DNA of 13,259 nt from Myxococcales bacterium (lineage in GTDB: Bacteria; Myxococcota; Myxococcia; Myxococcales; Myxococcaceae), in contig PMBV01000008.1 in NCBI GenBank assembly GCA_003153055.1, positions 1 to 13,259 of the forward strand. Direction: 5' to 3'. The translations under genes were made by a program, and so were the position numbers. The notes below the pieces were generated by a model. That model did no database searches. It was not told the DNA's origin and saw only the letters and a program-made list of their open reading frames with translations. The stretch's first letter is position 1. Each line of letters opens with the position of its first letter. Positions 1-5,494 of this stretch are shown in pieces.

Positions 1-446
1 TTCCAGCGAGGGGTTTCGTTCTCCACCGTGTGCCGCCCGGCCTTCTCCGCCTCCTGGATGCTCATCCATTCGAGAAGCTGCGTATGGACCGGCGTGAGGT
101 TGTCGGTGAGTGAAAAGACCACCATGGCTCGGTTCCATGCGTCGGTCTTGCTGTGGTGAGTGGAGAGGCTCGCCCCGACGTCGTAGGCCCGGCCGATGTA
201 GACCGATGGAGTGGCTGACTCATCTTCGCCGAGGAGGAAGTAGAGGCCGGTGTGGCTCGACTGACTCATTGCCAGGAAGTCCGCGAGCAAGGACCGCGGC
301 ACCTCGATGACCTGCACGATGCTGGGGTTGGTTTCACCGACCCGAATGCCGCGTGGGTCACCGTTGGGGAGGTGAATCTGAATCGTCCTTGGTCGGGACA
401 TGTTGGTGGCTTCCAGGGGGCGGCGGGTGGTGGTCTGGCTCTTCAT
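1..446 (-). CDS. GIY-YIG nuclease-fold protein, C-terminus beyond the window
   Basis: The minus-strand frame is open from an ATG at 446 to the window edge, giving 148 residues without a stop. An N-terminal strand segment (TIQIHLPNGDPRGIRV, residues 21-36) precedes a GIY-YIG-like core: GLYFLLGED at 67-75, VYIGRA at 82-87, DAWNRAMVVFS at 102-112 and LLEWMSIQEAEKAGR at 124-138. This order matches the GIY-YIG proteins that usually carry a C-terminal DUF4357 domain and run to about 300 residues, so roughly half is missing here. Glu126 fits the metal-binding glutamate. The arginine normally found after YIG (as in YIG...ERLKQH) aligns with Ser93, so nuclease activity is uncertain. The start has a GAGGA ribosome site in the conserved leader at 447-581; Met16 is an alternative start. 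Family call is strong from motifs; biological role is unknown, possibly a mobile-element accessory nuclease. Confidence 0.85.
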   Translation of the reverse strand, partial: MKSQTTTRRPLEATNMSRPRTIQIHLPNGDPRGIRVGETNPSIVQVIEVPRSLLADFLAMSQSSHTGLYFLLGEDESATPSVYIGRAYDVGASLSTHHSKTDAWNRAMVVFSLTDNLTPVHTQLLEWMSIQEAEKAGRHTVENETPRW

Positions 447-581
447 TGTTTTCCTCGCGTTCCGCAGGGCTCGTTGCCCGTTGTGTGACACATACACACT
501 CCGGTTCGGGCGGCTAGCAAGACAAAGAGGCTCGGTTTCCGATGCTCTTTCAGGTGCCTGGAATAGTCGCGAGGTTCCGCG
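447..581 (-). repeat. Leader repeat copy A, upstream of the GIY-YIG gene
   Basis: This segment shares an extended block with 1846-1983 (copy C) and, in its gene-proximal part, with 1395-1489 (copy B). On the minus strand it contains in order a 16-bp near-palindrome, a CTCTTTGTCTTGC block, GTGTATG, a small GGGC/GCCC hairpin (467-479) and a GAGGA ribosome site 5-6 bases before the ATG at 446. Its position directly in front of a start codon argues for a promoter plus 5' leader. I cannot assign -35 and -10 boxes with confidence. Confidence 0.8.
548..563. promoter_or_regulatory. Near-palindrome in leader A (candidate operator)
   Basis: TTTCAGGTGCCTGGAA matches the perfect 16-bp palindrome at 1950-1965 at 14 of 16 positions and lies at the equivalent place in the leader. 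Conservation of both half-sites, CAGG and CCTG, between two copies supports a dimeric protein-binding site. The bound protein is unknown. Confidence 0.5.
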
Positions 582-616
582 GTCTTCGGGCGCACTGCCG
601 ACGGAGGCCGGTCGCC

Positions 617-874
617 TACATCCGCAGCGGGAGTTCGGTGCGGGGCTTCTTGGCGGCGAGCGGCGTGCCCCGGCTCCCGGTAGGTGGCGCCCTTTACGTC
701 GAGCTCGAGCTCTTCGAGCTTGCATGCGTGCGGGCGCTGAGGGACGTGGCGCACGCGGGGACTTGGGTCCAGTAGCTCTTGCGGGTCTCGAGGGTGTCGA
801 TGCCGAGCTTCTTCTCGGCGATGGCCGCGAGGAACTCATCGACGGTGGGTTGCTTCTGAGTGTGCGCGGCTCAT
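617..874 (-). pseudogene. Broken small gene with DUF6900-like start, scrambled 3' part
   Basis: An ATG at 874 overlaps the stop of the upstream gene (ATGA), but its own frame ends after 12 codons. One frame over, the sequence reads TVDEFLAAIAEKKLGIDTLE followed by TRKS, which resembles the start of DUF6900-type proteins, where LETRxSDSLDFHDVAV normally follows. The likeness stops at about 772, where the DNA becomes an antisense copy of the 3' end of the helix-turn-helix gene at 2004. Below that, two further frames look coding (KLEELELDVKGATYREPG, then TPLAAKKPRTELPLRM and a stop at 617); joining them needs one base removed from a GGGG run near 667-670. I read this as a gene broken by at least one frameshift and one rearrangement. 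The DUF6900 assignment comes from memory of the motif and is tentative. Confidence 0.4.
734..759 (+). repeat. 26-bp inverted repeat, left copy
   Basis: This 26-base stretch is identical to the reverse complement of 2053-2078, which encodes the RALRDVAHAG region near the C-terminus of the helix-turn-helix protein. Here it lies in the opposite orientation, and the plus-strand reading RALRDVAHAGTWVQ ends in a stop. Similarity continues imperfectly for about 10 bases beyond position 759. It looks like a displaced fragment of a related gene. Confidence 0.8.
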
Positions 875-1059
875 CGTCCGCCCCCCTCGCACTGCTTCCT
901 CGCGACCTGGCGCGCGCGTCGGTGCGCGGCGCGCCGCACGCGCTTCGTGGTTGGGCACGCGCGGATGGTCGGCTCGCGCCGCGTCCCGAAGAACGCGCGC
1001 CACTTGAAGATGCTCTCGATGTTGCTGTGGCCGCCGCCGCTGTAGTCGTAGGGCTTCAT
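871..1059 (-). CDS. Small Arg-rich protein of unknown function (62 aa)
   Basis: The ATG at 1059 is preceded by GAGGACCGCG, a good ribosome site, and lies 8 bases after the stop of the 108-aa gene, so the two are probably co-transcribed and coupled. The protein begins MKPYDYSGGGHSNIESIFKW and continues with a strongly basic stretch (KRVRRAAHRRARQVARK, about residues 39-55), which could bind nucleic acid. There is no signal peptide or membrane segment. An in-frame TTG at 1071 is a weaker alternative start. The stop overlaps the ATG of the broken gene at 874. I do not recognise the family. The coding call rests on the ribosome site, the spacing and the non-shadow composition of the N-terminal half. 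Confidence 0.6.
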   Translation of the reverse strand: MKPYDYSGGGHSNIESIFKWRAFFGTRREPTIRACPTTKRVRRAAHRRARQVARKQCEGGGR

Positions 1060-1067
1060 CGCGGTCC

Positions 1068-1394
1068 TCAATGTCGTTGGCGAGTGATGTGAAGACGATC
1101 GAGGAGCGACCAGGTCGCCAGAGCTGCCGCCGCTGAGGCATCTTCAGGATCGAGCCCTGAGGCCATCGCCTCACGGAGCAGGTGCTGCGCGAGGGTCCGT
1201 ACCCGCTGTCGTGGCTCAGCGACCTCGTTCGCGTGGGCGGCAGGGAATGCGTCGAGCTGCCAGGAGCGCTTGGTGGGCGCGATCCGGCTGATCGACCCGT
1301 CCTTGTTCACCGACTTCACCATAAGGTTCTTGGCGTCGTTGGCGCGGTTTGCGCGCGCGGCTTCGAAGGCTCGGAACGCGGTGGTGGTCTTCAT
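1068..1394 (-). CDS. Hypothetical 108-aa protein behind leader B
   Basis: The frame is open further upstream, but the ATG at 1394 is chosen because it sits just after the conserved leader and its GAGGAC ribosome site, exactly as for the genes at 446 and 1845. The protein starts MKTTTAFRAFEAARANRAND and has an alanine- and arginine-rich helical N-terminus. A short polar segment follows (VKSVNKDGSISRIAPTKRSW, about residues 25-44). The C-terminal part, roughly residues 60-104, is predicted helical by eye (RVRTLAQHLLREAMASGLD, then ASAAAALATWSLLDRLHI). No catalytic motif, signal peptide or membrane segment is visible. It heads a small operon with the 62-aa gene and the broken gene. I do not recognise the family. 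Confidence 0.65.
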   Translation of the reverse strand: MKTTTAFRAFEAARANRANDAKNLMVKSVNKDGSISRIAPTKRSWQLDAFPAAHANEVAEPRQRVRTLAQHLLREAMASGLDPEDASAAAALATWSLLDRLHITRQRH

Positions 1395-1489
1395 TGTCGT
1401 CCTCGTGTTCTGCAGGGCTCGTCGCCCGTTGCGATGGCCATACACGCTCCGGTTCGCGCCACTGGCAAGGCAAAGAGGCTCGGGTTCCG
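1395..1489 (-). repeat. Leader repeat copy B, upstream of the 108-aa gene
   Basis: This copy shares the gene-proximal 95 or so bases with copies A and C: CGAGCCTCTTTGCCTTGC, then GCGAACCGGAGCGTGTATG, the GGGC/GCCC hairpin (1415-1427) and ACGAGGACGACA before the ATG. It lacks the 16-bp palindrome of A and C; a different inverted motif occupies that position (1491-1511). Confidence 0.8.
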
Positions 1490-1490
1490 T

Positions 1491-1511
1491 GTGATGCGCG
1501 GCGTGCATCGC
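1491..1511. promoter_or_regulatory. Inverted GTGCATCAC-like pair upstream of leader B
   Basis: GTGATGCGC (1491-1499) and GTGCATCGC (1503-1511) are inverted copies, each differing at one position from the GTGCATCAC unit repeated in the divergent control region at 5037-5055. The pair lies where copies A and C carry their palindrome. A shared DNA-binding protein is an inference; a chance match is possible for a 9-mer. Confidence 0.35.
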
Positions 1512-1542
1512 GACTGGTTCCGCGACCCTGCGCCGAGCTCGC

Positions 1543-1845
1543 TCACCCCACCAGCGTCTTGAGGATCGCCATCCCGCGCTCGACCTCGGCCGGCGTCGCG
1601 TCGACCAGCTCGAGGTACACGCGGCCGCGGGCGTCGTTGAAGCTCTCGGTCTGGACGAGCCAGCGCTCCCGCTCGGGCGTGGCCAGCTCTACGTCGGCGG
1701 CGAGCTTGTGGAGCGCGGCGCTCACCAGGCGATGGCTCGTGCCCTTCGGGAGCTGGATTTCGACCTGCGGCTCGGCGGTCCCGTAGCGGCTCTGGCCCTG
1801 GCTCACCGTCTTCGTCGACTGCGTGTTCTGGCTCATGGTCTGCAT
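1543..1845 (-). CDS. Hypothetical 100-aa protein behind leader C
   Basis: The ATG at 1845 follows the conserved leader and its GAGGAC ribosome site; a second Met is at codon 4. The first 25 residues are polar and Gln/Ser/Thr-rich, probably disordered. The rest alternates strands and helices: QVEIQLP (about 27-33), SHRLVSAALHKLAADVEL (37-54), RWLVQTESF and RVYLELVDAT as strands, and PAEVERGMAILKTLVG as the final helix. This is compatible with a small alpha/beta fold, but I do not recognise the family. No catalytic motif, signal peptide or membrane segment is visible. It is the first gene after the recombinase unit and has its own leader, so it is probably transcribed independently as well as by read-through. 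Confidence 0.7.
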   Translation of the reverse strand: MQTMSQNTQSTKTVSQGQSRYGTAEPQVEIQLPKGTSHRLVSAALHKLAADVELATPERERWLVQTESFNDARGRVYLELVDATPAEVERGMAILKTLVG

Positions 1846-1983
1846 CGTCGTCCTCGTGTTCTGCAGGGCGGTTGGTCGCCCGTCGCAAGGGACATACACG
1901 CTCTGGTTCGCGCGGCTAGCAAGGCAAAGAGTCTCTGTTTTCGATGTCTTTCCAGGCGCCTGGAATAGCCGCGAGGTTCCGCA
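1846..1983 (-). repeat. Leader repeat copy C, upstream of the 100-aa gene
   Basis: This is the full-length partner of copy A, similar over about 135 bases. Read on the minus strand it carries GCGGAACCTCG, a perfect 16-bp palindrome, CTCTTTGCCTTGCTAGC, GTGTATG, a hairpin (1866-1870 pairing with 1877-1881) and CGAGGACGACG before the ATG. The hairpin loop region is three bases longer than in copies A and B, but the stem is kept. Confidence 0.8.
1950..1965. promoter_or_regulatory. Perfect 16-bp palindrome in leader C (candidate operator)
   Basis: TTCCAGGCGCCTGGAA reads the same on both strands. It lies about 105 bases upstream of the ATG at 1845, just upstream of the conserved CTCTTTG block, and is conserved in leader A. 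It fits a binding site for a dimeric regulator that could act on the leader promoter. Confidence 0.55.
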
Positions 1984-2003
1984 GCCTTCCGGCGGCGGGA
2001 AGT

Positions 2004-2441
2004 TCAGCCCTGCAGGGTGGTGTGGAATTCCGCCCTCTGCTCCACCCAGGTGCCCGCGTGCGCCACGTCCCTCAGCGCTCGCTCACCGACGGGCTCCACC
2101 CCGTCGACCGCCTCAAGCCCCAGCACCCGCTCCTGGATGTCGGGCGCCAGCAGCAGCAAGTCCAACAGCTGAGTCACCCGCGCCCGCGTGAAGCCCAGGC
2201 TGCGCGCCACCGAGGCCCTGTCCGCGACGATGCCCTTGTCGATGGCCACCTGCAGGTGATGGGCGAGCGCCAGCATCTGGGCCACCTTCGCCGGGCGCCG
2301 GGTTGGCTCCCGCGGCTCCTCGGGCGCCGGTGGCTCCTCCGTGAAGGTGACCCGGGCGCCCCGCCTCCGAAACAGCGTCCCCTTGATGACGTGCCGGTCG
2401 ACCATTCCCTCGGCCACCAGCCCCTCTGCGCCGGCACTCAT
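2004..2441 (-). CDS. ParB/KorB-like helix-turn-helix protein of the recombinase module
   Basis: This 145-aa protein has a basic, proline-rich N-terminal third and a helical domain: KVAQMLALAHHLQVAID (52-68), then a helix-turn-helix at about 73-95 (ADRASVARSLGFTRARVTQL) and LLLLAPDIQERVL. The helix-turn-helix and following LLxLAPxIQ segment are typical of the small KorB/ParB-type proteins encoded just after DUF2924 and serine recombinase genes in mobile elements of proteobacteria and planctomycetes. The C-terminal ERALRDVAHAGTWVEQ also fits that family. Its start overlaps the recombinase stop by four bases (ATGA), so translation is coupled. It probably binds DNA, perhaps controlling the module or assisting recombination; which of these is not shown. 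A 26-bp piece of its 3' end recurs inverted at 734-759. Confidence 0.85.
   Translation of the reverse strand: MSAGAEGLVAEGMVDRHVIKGTLFRRRGARVTFTEEPPAPEEPREPTRRPAKVAQMLALAHHLQVAIDKGIVADRASVARSLGFTRARVTQLLDLLLLAPDIQERVLGLEAVDGVEPVGERALRDVAHAGTWVEQRAEFHTTLQG
2053..2078 (-). repeat. 26-bp inverted repeat, right copy (inside the HTH gene)
   Basis: This is the reverse complement of 734-759, perfect over 26 bases, and encodes part of RALRDVAHAG near the C-terminus of the helix-turn-helix protein. The copies are 1.3 kb apart and enclose two of the three leader copies and the small genes between them. Confidence 0.8.
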
Positions 2442-3982
2442 GCGGCCTCCTGTGCCCCGGCCTCGATGGCGAAGTTGATGAGCTCCACCTCCACCTCACC
2501 CGTCGCCTCGGCCACCCGCACCTGGGCCACCAAGGCCCGCATCAGCCGCAGCCGATTCTCCGGCGTCATCCACTTCCACACCCGGCCGAAGTCCCTGAGT
2601 GCCCCGGCCATCCACTGGGCTTCGTCAGCGGCCCGGGCGAGCTGCTTCCTGTCCAGCTCCGCCTGGGCCAGGAGCCGCTCCGACGTCACCAGCTTGTCGC
2701 TCTCAGCCACCAGCTTCTCCTCTGCCATCTCCCTGGCCCGGCCCTCCAGCCTGGAGAGCTCCTCCGTCAGCTTCGAGACGGCGGCCGAGGCGCTGGCCAC
2801 CCGGGAGGGCAGCTGCTTCAACATGGCCTCCACCGCCTGCCTCTTGGCCGCGATGCGCCTGTCCAAAGAGTCGGCCACCGCGGCAGCCAGGGTCCCGTCC
2901 TCCGTCGCCTTGGAGATGCGCTGCACCACGAAGTCCTCGATGGCCTTGGCGGGCAGCGCCTTCGTCGGGCACGCCGTGGGGCCCAGCTTGTCCCTCGTGG
3001 TGCACCTATAGTACCGCCAGCATTTGGGCCCCTTCTTCGTGGAGCCAGGGCACATGGGCTGCCCGCAGTGCCCGCACCTCAGCAACCCCCGGAGCAGGTA
3101 GTCGGGATTCGTCCCGGTGTGCAGCTGCTTGCGCCCGGCCCCATCAAGCAGGGCCTCCACCTCCCGGAAGGTGGACTCGGCCACCAGGGCCGGGTGCTGC
3201 CCCTGGTGCACCTCGTCGCCCAGCACCATGTACCCCGCGTACAGGGGACTCCGAAGCATCCGTCCGACGGCATCCTTGCTCCACCGCTGGCCCAACTTCG
3301 AGGGGCGCTTCGGCTCCCTGGGTAAGAGTCCCTGCTTGGTGAGGAGCCGGGCCACGGTGGCCACCTGCCGGTGCACGAGGATGAGGCTGAAGGCTTCCCG
3401 GACGGTGTGTGCCTCGACTTCATTGACAACCAGCTTCTTCTCCTCTTTCGTGTACCCGAAGGGCACCGGGCCACCCGTCCACATGCCCTTGCGCCGGGAG
3501 GCGGCGATTTTGTCCCGGGTGCGTTCCGCAATCATGCTTCGCTCAAATTCAGCAAAGGACATCAACATATTCATCGTCAACCGACCCATGGCATCGGCAG
3601 TCGAGAAGTTCTGGGTGACGGCCACGAAGGAGGCGCCCGCGGTGTTGAGGCGCTCCAGTACCTTGACGAAGTCCAACAGGGAGCGAGAGAGCCGGTCCAC
3701 CTTGTACACGACGATGATGTCCACCTTGCGTGCGTCGACGTCGGCAAGGAGCCGGGTGAATGCCGGGCGCTCAATGTTGGCCCCGGTGAAGCCCCCGTCG
3801 TCGTAGCGCTCCTCGATGAGGCTCCAGCCGAGCTGCCGCTGGATGTACGCCAGGCAGGCTTCGTACTGGGCGTCGAGGGAGTTGAAGGCCTGCTCCAACC
3901 CCGCCGTCGTCGACTTCCGGGTGTAGATGGCGCACCGCTTCACCTGGGGCATCGGACTGGCCGTGGGCGTGCGTCGACTCAT
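2438..3982 (-). CDS. Large serine recombinase (site-specific integrase/resolvase family)
   Basis: The 514-aa protein has the large serine recombinase layout. The resolvase catalytic domain covers about residues 14-160: YTRKS with nucleophile Ser24 and Arg22, DDGGFTG at 61-67, YKVDRLSR at 93-100, and FERSMIAERTRDKI at 146-159. The recombinase domain follows at about 174-280 (GYTKEE, then WSKDAVGRMLRSPLYAGYM). A zinc ribbon has Cys303, Cys306, Cys327 and Cys338, and a long coiled coil spans about 350-460. All catalytic residues I can identify are present, so it looks active. It would cut and rejoin DNA through a covalent serine link to integrate, excise or invert the element. The ATG at 3982 overlaps the DUF2924 stop and its own stop overlaps the next start, giving a tightly coupled three-gene unit. 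No attachment site could be identified. Confidence 0.95.
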   Translation of the reverse strand: MSRRTPTASPMPQVKRCAIYTRKSTTAGLEQAFNSLDAQYEACLAYIQRQLGWSLIEERYDDGGFTGANIERPAFTRLLADVDARKVDIIVVYKVDRLSRSLLDFVKVLERLNTAGASFVAVTQNFSTADAMGRLTMNMLMSFAEFERSMIAERTRDKIAASRRKGMWTGGPVPFGYTKEEKKLVVNEVEAHTVREAFSLILVHRQVATVARLLTKQGLLPREPKRPSKLGQRWSKDAVGRMLRSPLYAGYMVLGDEVHQGQHPALVAESTFREVEALLDGAGRKQLHTGTNPDYLLRGLLRCGHCGQPMCPGSTKKGPKCWRYYRCTTRDKLGPTACPTKALPAKAIEDFVVQRISKATEDGTLAAAVADSLDRRIAAKRQAVEAMLKQLPSRVASASAAVSKLTEELSRLEGRAREMAEEKLVAESDKLVTSERLLAQAELDRKQLARAADEAQWMAGALRDFGRVWKWMTPENRLRLMRALVAQVRVAEATGEVEVELINFAIEAGAQEAA

Positions 3983-4536
3983 TGGGGCTCACCATCTCGC
4001 TTGTTGATGCCAAAGAATGAAAACCCATTCCAAGGCGTCCCGGCGATGTGCTTGGCGATGGCGGAGAGCGTCTTGTAGTGGGCCCCCCTGTACTCGAAGC
4101 CCGTGGGGCAGACGGTGACGTCGTGCTCCTCCCCACCGAAGGCCCTGCGGAGGATGGTGCCCACCGGGGGGATGCGGGAGTCCCGTGGCTCCACGTGCTG
4201 CACCACCTGGGCGACAGGCTCGGCCTCTTTCGCCTGCTCCCTCGTCTCGGCGTGACGGATGCGCCAGCGCTCCGGGAGCCCTCCGCCCAGTTGAGTGATG
4301 CGCTCGATGGCCGTCTGGGAAAGGCCACCATGGGCCAGCTCCTGGAGGCGCCAGGTGAGACGTTTCTTAAGGTAGGGCTTGTTTCGAGTGCGGGTCGGCT
4401 CCCCGTAGAGCTGCCGGTACTTCTCAGTCAGCTGGGTGACATTCATGGTGTCGAGCTCCGCCAGCTGGGCTGGGAGGCTCTCCACCTGCGCCCTGTTGCT
4501 TCGGGCCCGGGCGAGGTTGTTGGTGGGGGTGGGCAT
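3979..4536 (-). CDS. DUF2924 family protein
   Basis: The frame extends upstream, but the ATG at 4536 is chosen because AAGGAG lies 8 bases ahead of it and homology-like sequence begins just after, giving 185 aa. The N-terminal half (LAQLAELDTMNV-like segment at about 24-33, then YRQLYGEPTRTRNKPYLKKR at 40-59 and a helix-rich stretch) and the C-terminal half (PVGTILRRAFGGEEHDVTV at 124-142, FEYRGAHYKTLSAIAKHIAG at 147-166, TPWNGFSFFG at 167-176) are both diagnostic of DUF2924. These proteins are found next to serine recombinases in mobile elements and are thought to bind DNA or help the recombinase, but no biochemical role is established. The stop overlaps the recombinase ATG by four bases. 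DUF2924, recombinase and HTH protein therefore form one conserved module. Confidence 0.9.
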   Translation of the reverse strand: MPTPTNNLARARSNRAQVESLPAQLAELDTMNVTQLTEKYRQLYGEPTRTRNKPYLKKRLTWRLQELAHGGLSQTAIERITQLGGGLPERWRIRHAETREQAKEAEPVAQVVQHVEPRDSRIPPVGTILRRAFGGEEHDVTVCPTGFEYRGAHYKTLSAIAKHIAGTPWNGFSFFGINKRDGEPQ

Positions 4537-4645
4537 GGTGGTGTCTCCTTGGCCCTGGGCGTCTTGCCTGGGCGTCGGAGCATGTGGGCTCTGTCTCGCG
4601 GCAAAGACAAGGTGAGAAGCAGATGGCGCATGCACTCGATGGAAG

Positions 4646-4843
4646 TCACCCACGAGTGCCTCCTCCGGCCTTCTGGCCCTGGGCCTGGCGTTGGGTGCTG
4701 CCCTCGGCGAGCCACATGGCGAGGAGGGTCTCGGCGAGGACGTCGGCGGCCTCGGCCTTGCGGCGGCGCATGTCGGCCCGGCGCTCGGCGACTCCGAGAG
4801 GGGCTGGATTCTTGTTCTGTGAGAATGTGACAGCTGTGTCCAT
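4646..4843 (-). CDS. Small hypothetical protein upstream of DUF2924 (65 aa)
   Basis: The ATG at 4843 gives MDTAVTFSQNKNPAPLGVAE, then an arginine-rich helix and ADVLAETLLAMWLAEGS, an amphipathic helical segment, with a polar tail. There is no good ribosome site ahead of this ATG. A GTG at 4909 would add 22 residues (MSREFRIVGVPLRLRGSRLP...), also without a clear ribosome site. The gene lies 109 bases upstream of DUF2924 in the same direction and is the first gene leftward from the divergent control region. I do not recognise the family. The coding call rests on the non-shadow composition and the empty space around it, so it is moderate. Confidence 0.45.
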   Translation of the reverse strand: MDTAVTFSQNKNPAPLGVAERRADMRRRKAEAADVLAETLLAMWLAEGSTQRQAQGQKAGGGTRG

Positions 4844-4994
4844 GGTGCGGGGTAAACGCGATCCACGAAGCCGAAGTGGGACACCGACGATGCGGAATTC
4901 CCGGCTCACCCTGCGCCGTCCGCGAGGAGCGCTCTCACGCTGATGGGACGCAAGAAGTGCCGCGGAAGTCTCCTCTGGAACGGCAGCCTATTGG

Positions 4995-5006
4995 CCGCCA
5001 TGGCGG
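4995..5006. promoter_or_regulatory. 12-bp perfect palindrome in the divergent region
   Basis: CCGCCATGGCGG is self-complementary and lies 20 bases to the left of the phased repeat cluster. It may be an operator half of the control region, but short GC-rich palindromes are common in DNA of this composition. Confidence 0.3.
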
Positions 5007-5026
5007 TGTTTGGGTTGTCACACGAG

Positions 5027-5076
5027 GTGCTTACGGGTGCATCACAGTGCATCACGACGTCTTGCACGTGCATTAC
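5027..5076. promoter_or_regulatory. Phased GTGCATYAC repeats (iteron-like operator)
   Basis: GTGCTTAC (5027), GTGCATCAC (5037), GTGCATCAC (5047) and GTGCATTAC (5068) lie in the same orientation. Start spacings are 10, 10 and 21 bases, so all units face the same side of the DNA helix. Such clusters are typical of iterons bound by replication initiators or of cooperative operators. The position between divergent transcription units favours an operator; a replication origin is possible given the primase operon nearby. Confidence 0.6.
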
Positions 5077-5339
5077 GCTCTGTGTTCTTGGGCAGATACG
5101 TCGACTTTTTCTTGATGTGGCCACTCTGACCGGACTATTGAGCCGCCCGCTGTGGTTCGGGCCGGTGTGCAAGACGGAGATGGCGGCATGTGGCGAGGCG
5201 AGGATTCGATGGACGCGGGCTGGATGGGTCGAGGGCGAGGTCGGGGCACGGCTCCTCGGTCCTGCCTCGTCAGGTGGGGCCTCCACGCGCGTCGACGTCG
5301 GCCCGGAAGAATGCAGTCCCGGTGTTTGTTGGGCGCAGT

Positions 5340-5358
5340 GGGGCATTCATGATGCCCC
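5340..5358. other. Hairpin upstream of the rightward cassette
   Basis: GGGGCAT (5340-5346) pairs with ATGCCCC (5352-5358) around a 5-base loop. No T-run follows, so it is not a standard intrinsic terminator. It lies about 135 bases before the start at 5495 and could be an operator or leader structure. Confidence 0.35.
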
Positions 5359-5494
5359 TCTATTGTCCGGAATACCGCTGTCCCTGATGCTTTTCCTGTA
5401 GTTTCAATTCAACCTCACACAACAACACAGCTCTCTCGGCGCAGGGCTGAACGCCTTCTCATGGGCGTCGGCCTGTCGCTTGGGGGCGAGAGCC

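Larger units (their letters stand above)
4844..5494. other. Divergent intergenic control region
   Basis: No convincing gene is found in these 651 bases. They separate the leftward recombinase unit from the rightward two-gene cassette, so promoters for both should lie here. Visible elements are a 12-bp palindrome (4995-5006), a cluster of phased 9-bp repeats (5027-5076) and a 7-bp-stem hairpin (5340-5358). The stretch from about 5360 to 5440 is less GC-rich than its surroundings and could hold the rightward promoter; TTGTCC at 5363 is a possible -35 but no clear -10 follows. Open frames here, including one of 152 codons at 4943-5401, lack family motifs and ribosome sites. Confidence 0.6.

Noticed and set aside
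400..1092. Plus-strand open frame of 230 codons
   Set aside because: It crosses the minus-strand leader, the broken gene and the 62-aa gene; the conserved leaders and ribosome sites all point to the minus strand.
1944..3011. Plus-strand open frame of 355 codons
   Set aside because: It is antisense to the HTH and recombinase genes, is low-complexity, and has no family motif.
4048..4830. Plus-strand open frame of 260 codons
   Set aside because: It is antisense to DUF2924 and the small gene upstream; DUF2924 is clearly the coding strand.
5027..5076. CRISPR array
   Set aside because: Units are 9 bases with 1-12 base gaps, far too short for repeats and spacers.
5340..5358. Intrinsic terminator
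   Set aside because: The stem is good but no run of T follows on either strand and no gene ends just upstream.
4943..5401. Plus-strand open frame of 152 codons in the divergent region
   Set aside because: No ribosome site, no recognisable motif and many Cys/Trp codons atypical of neighbours; it also covers the phased repeats.
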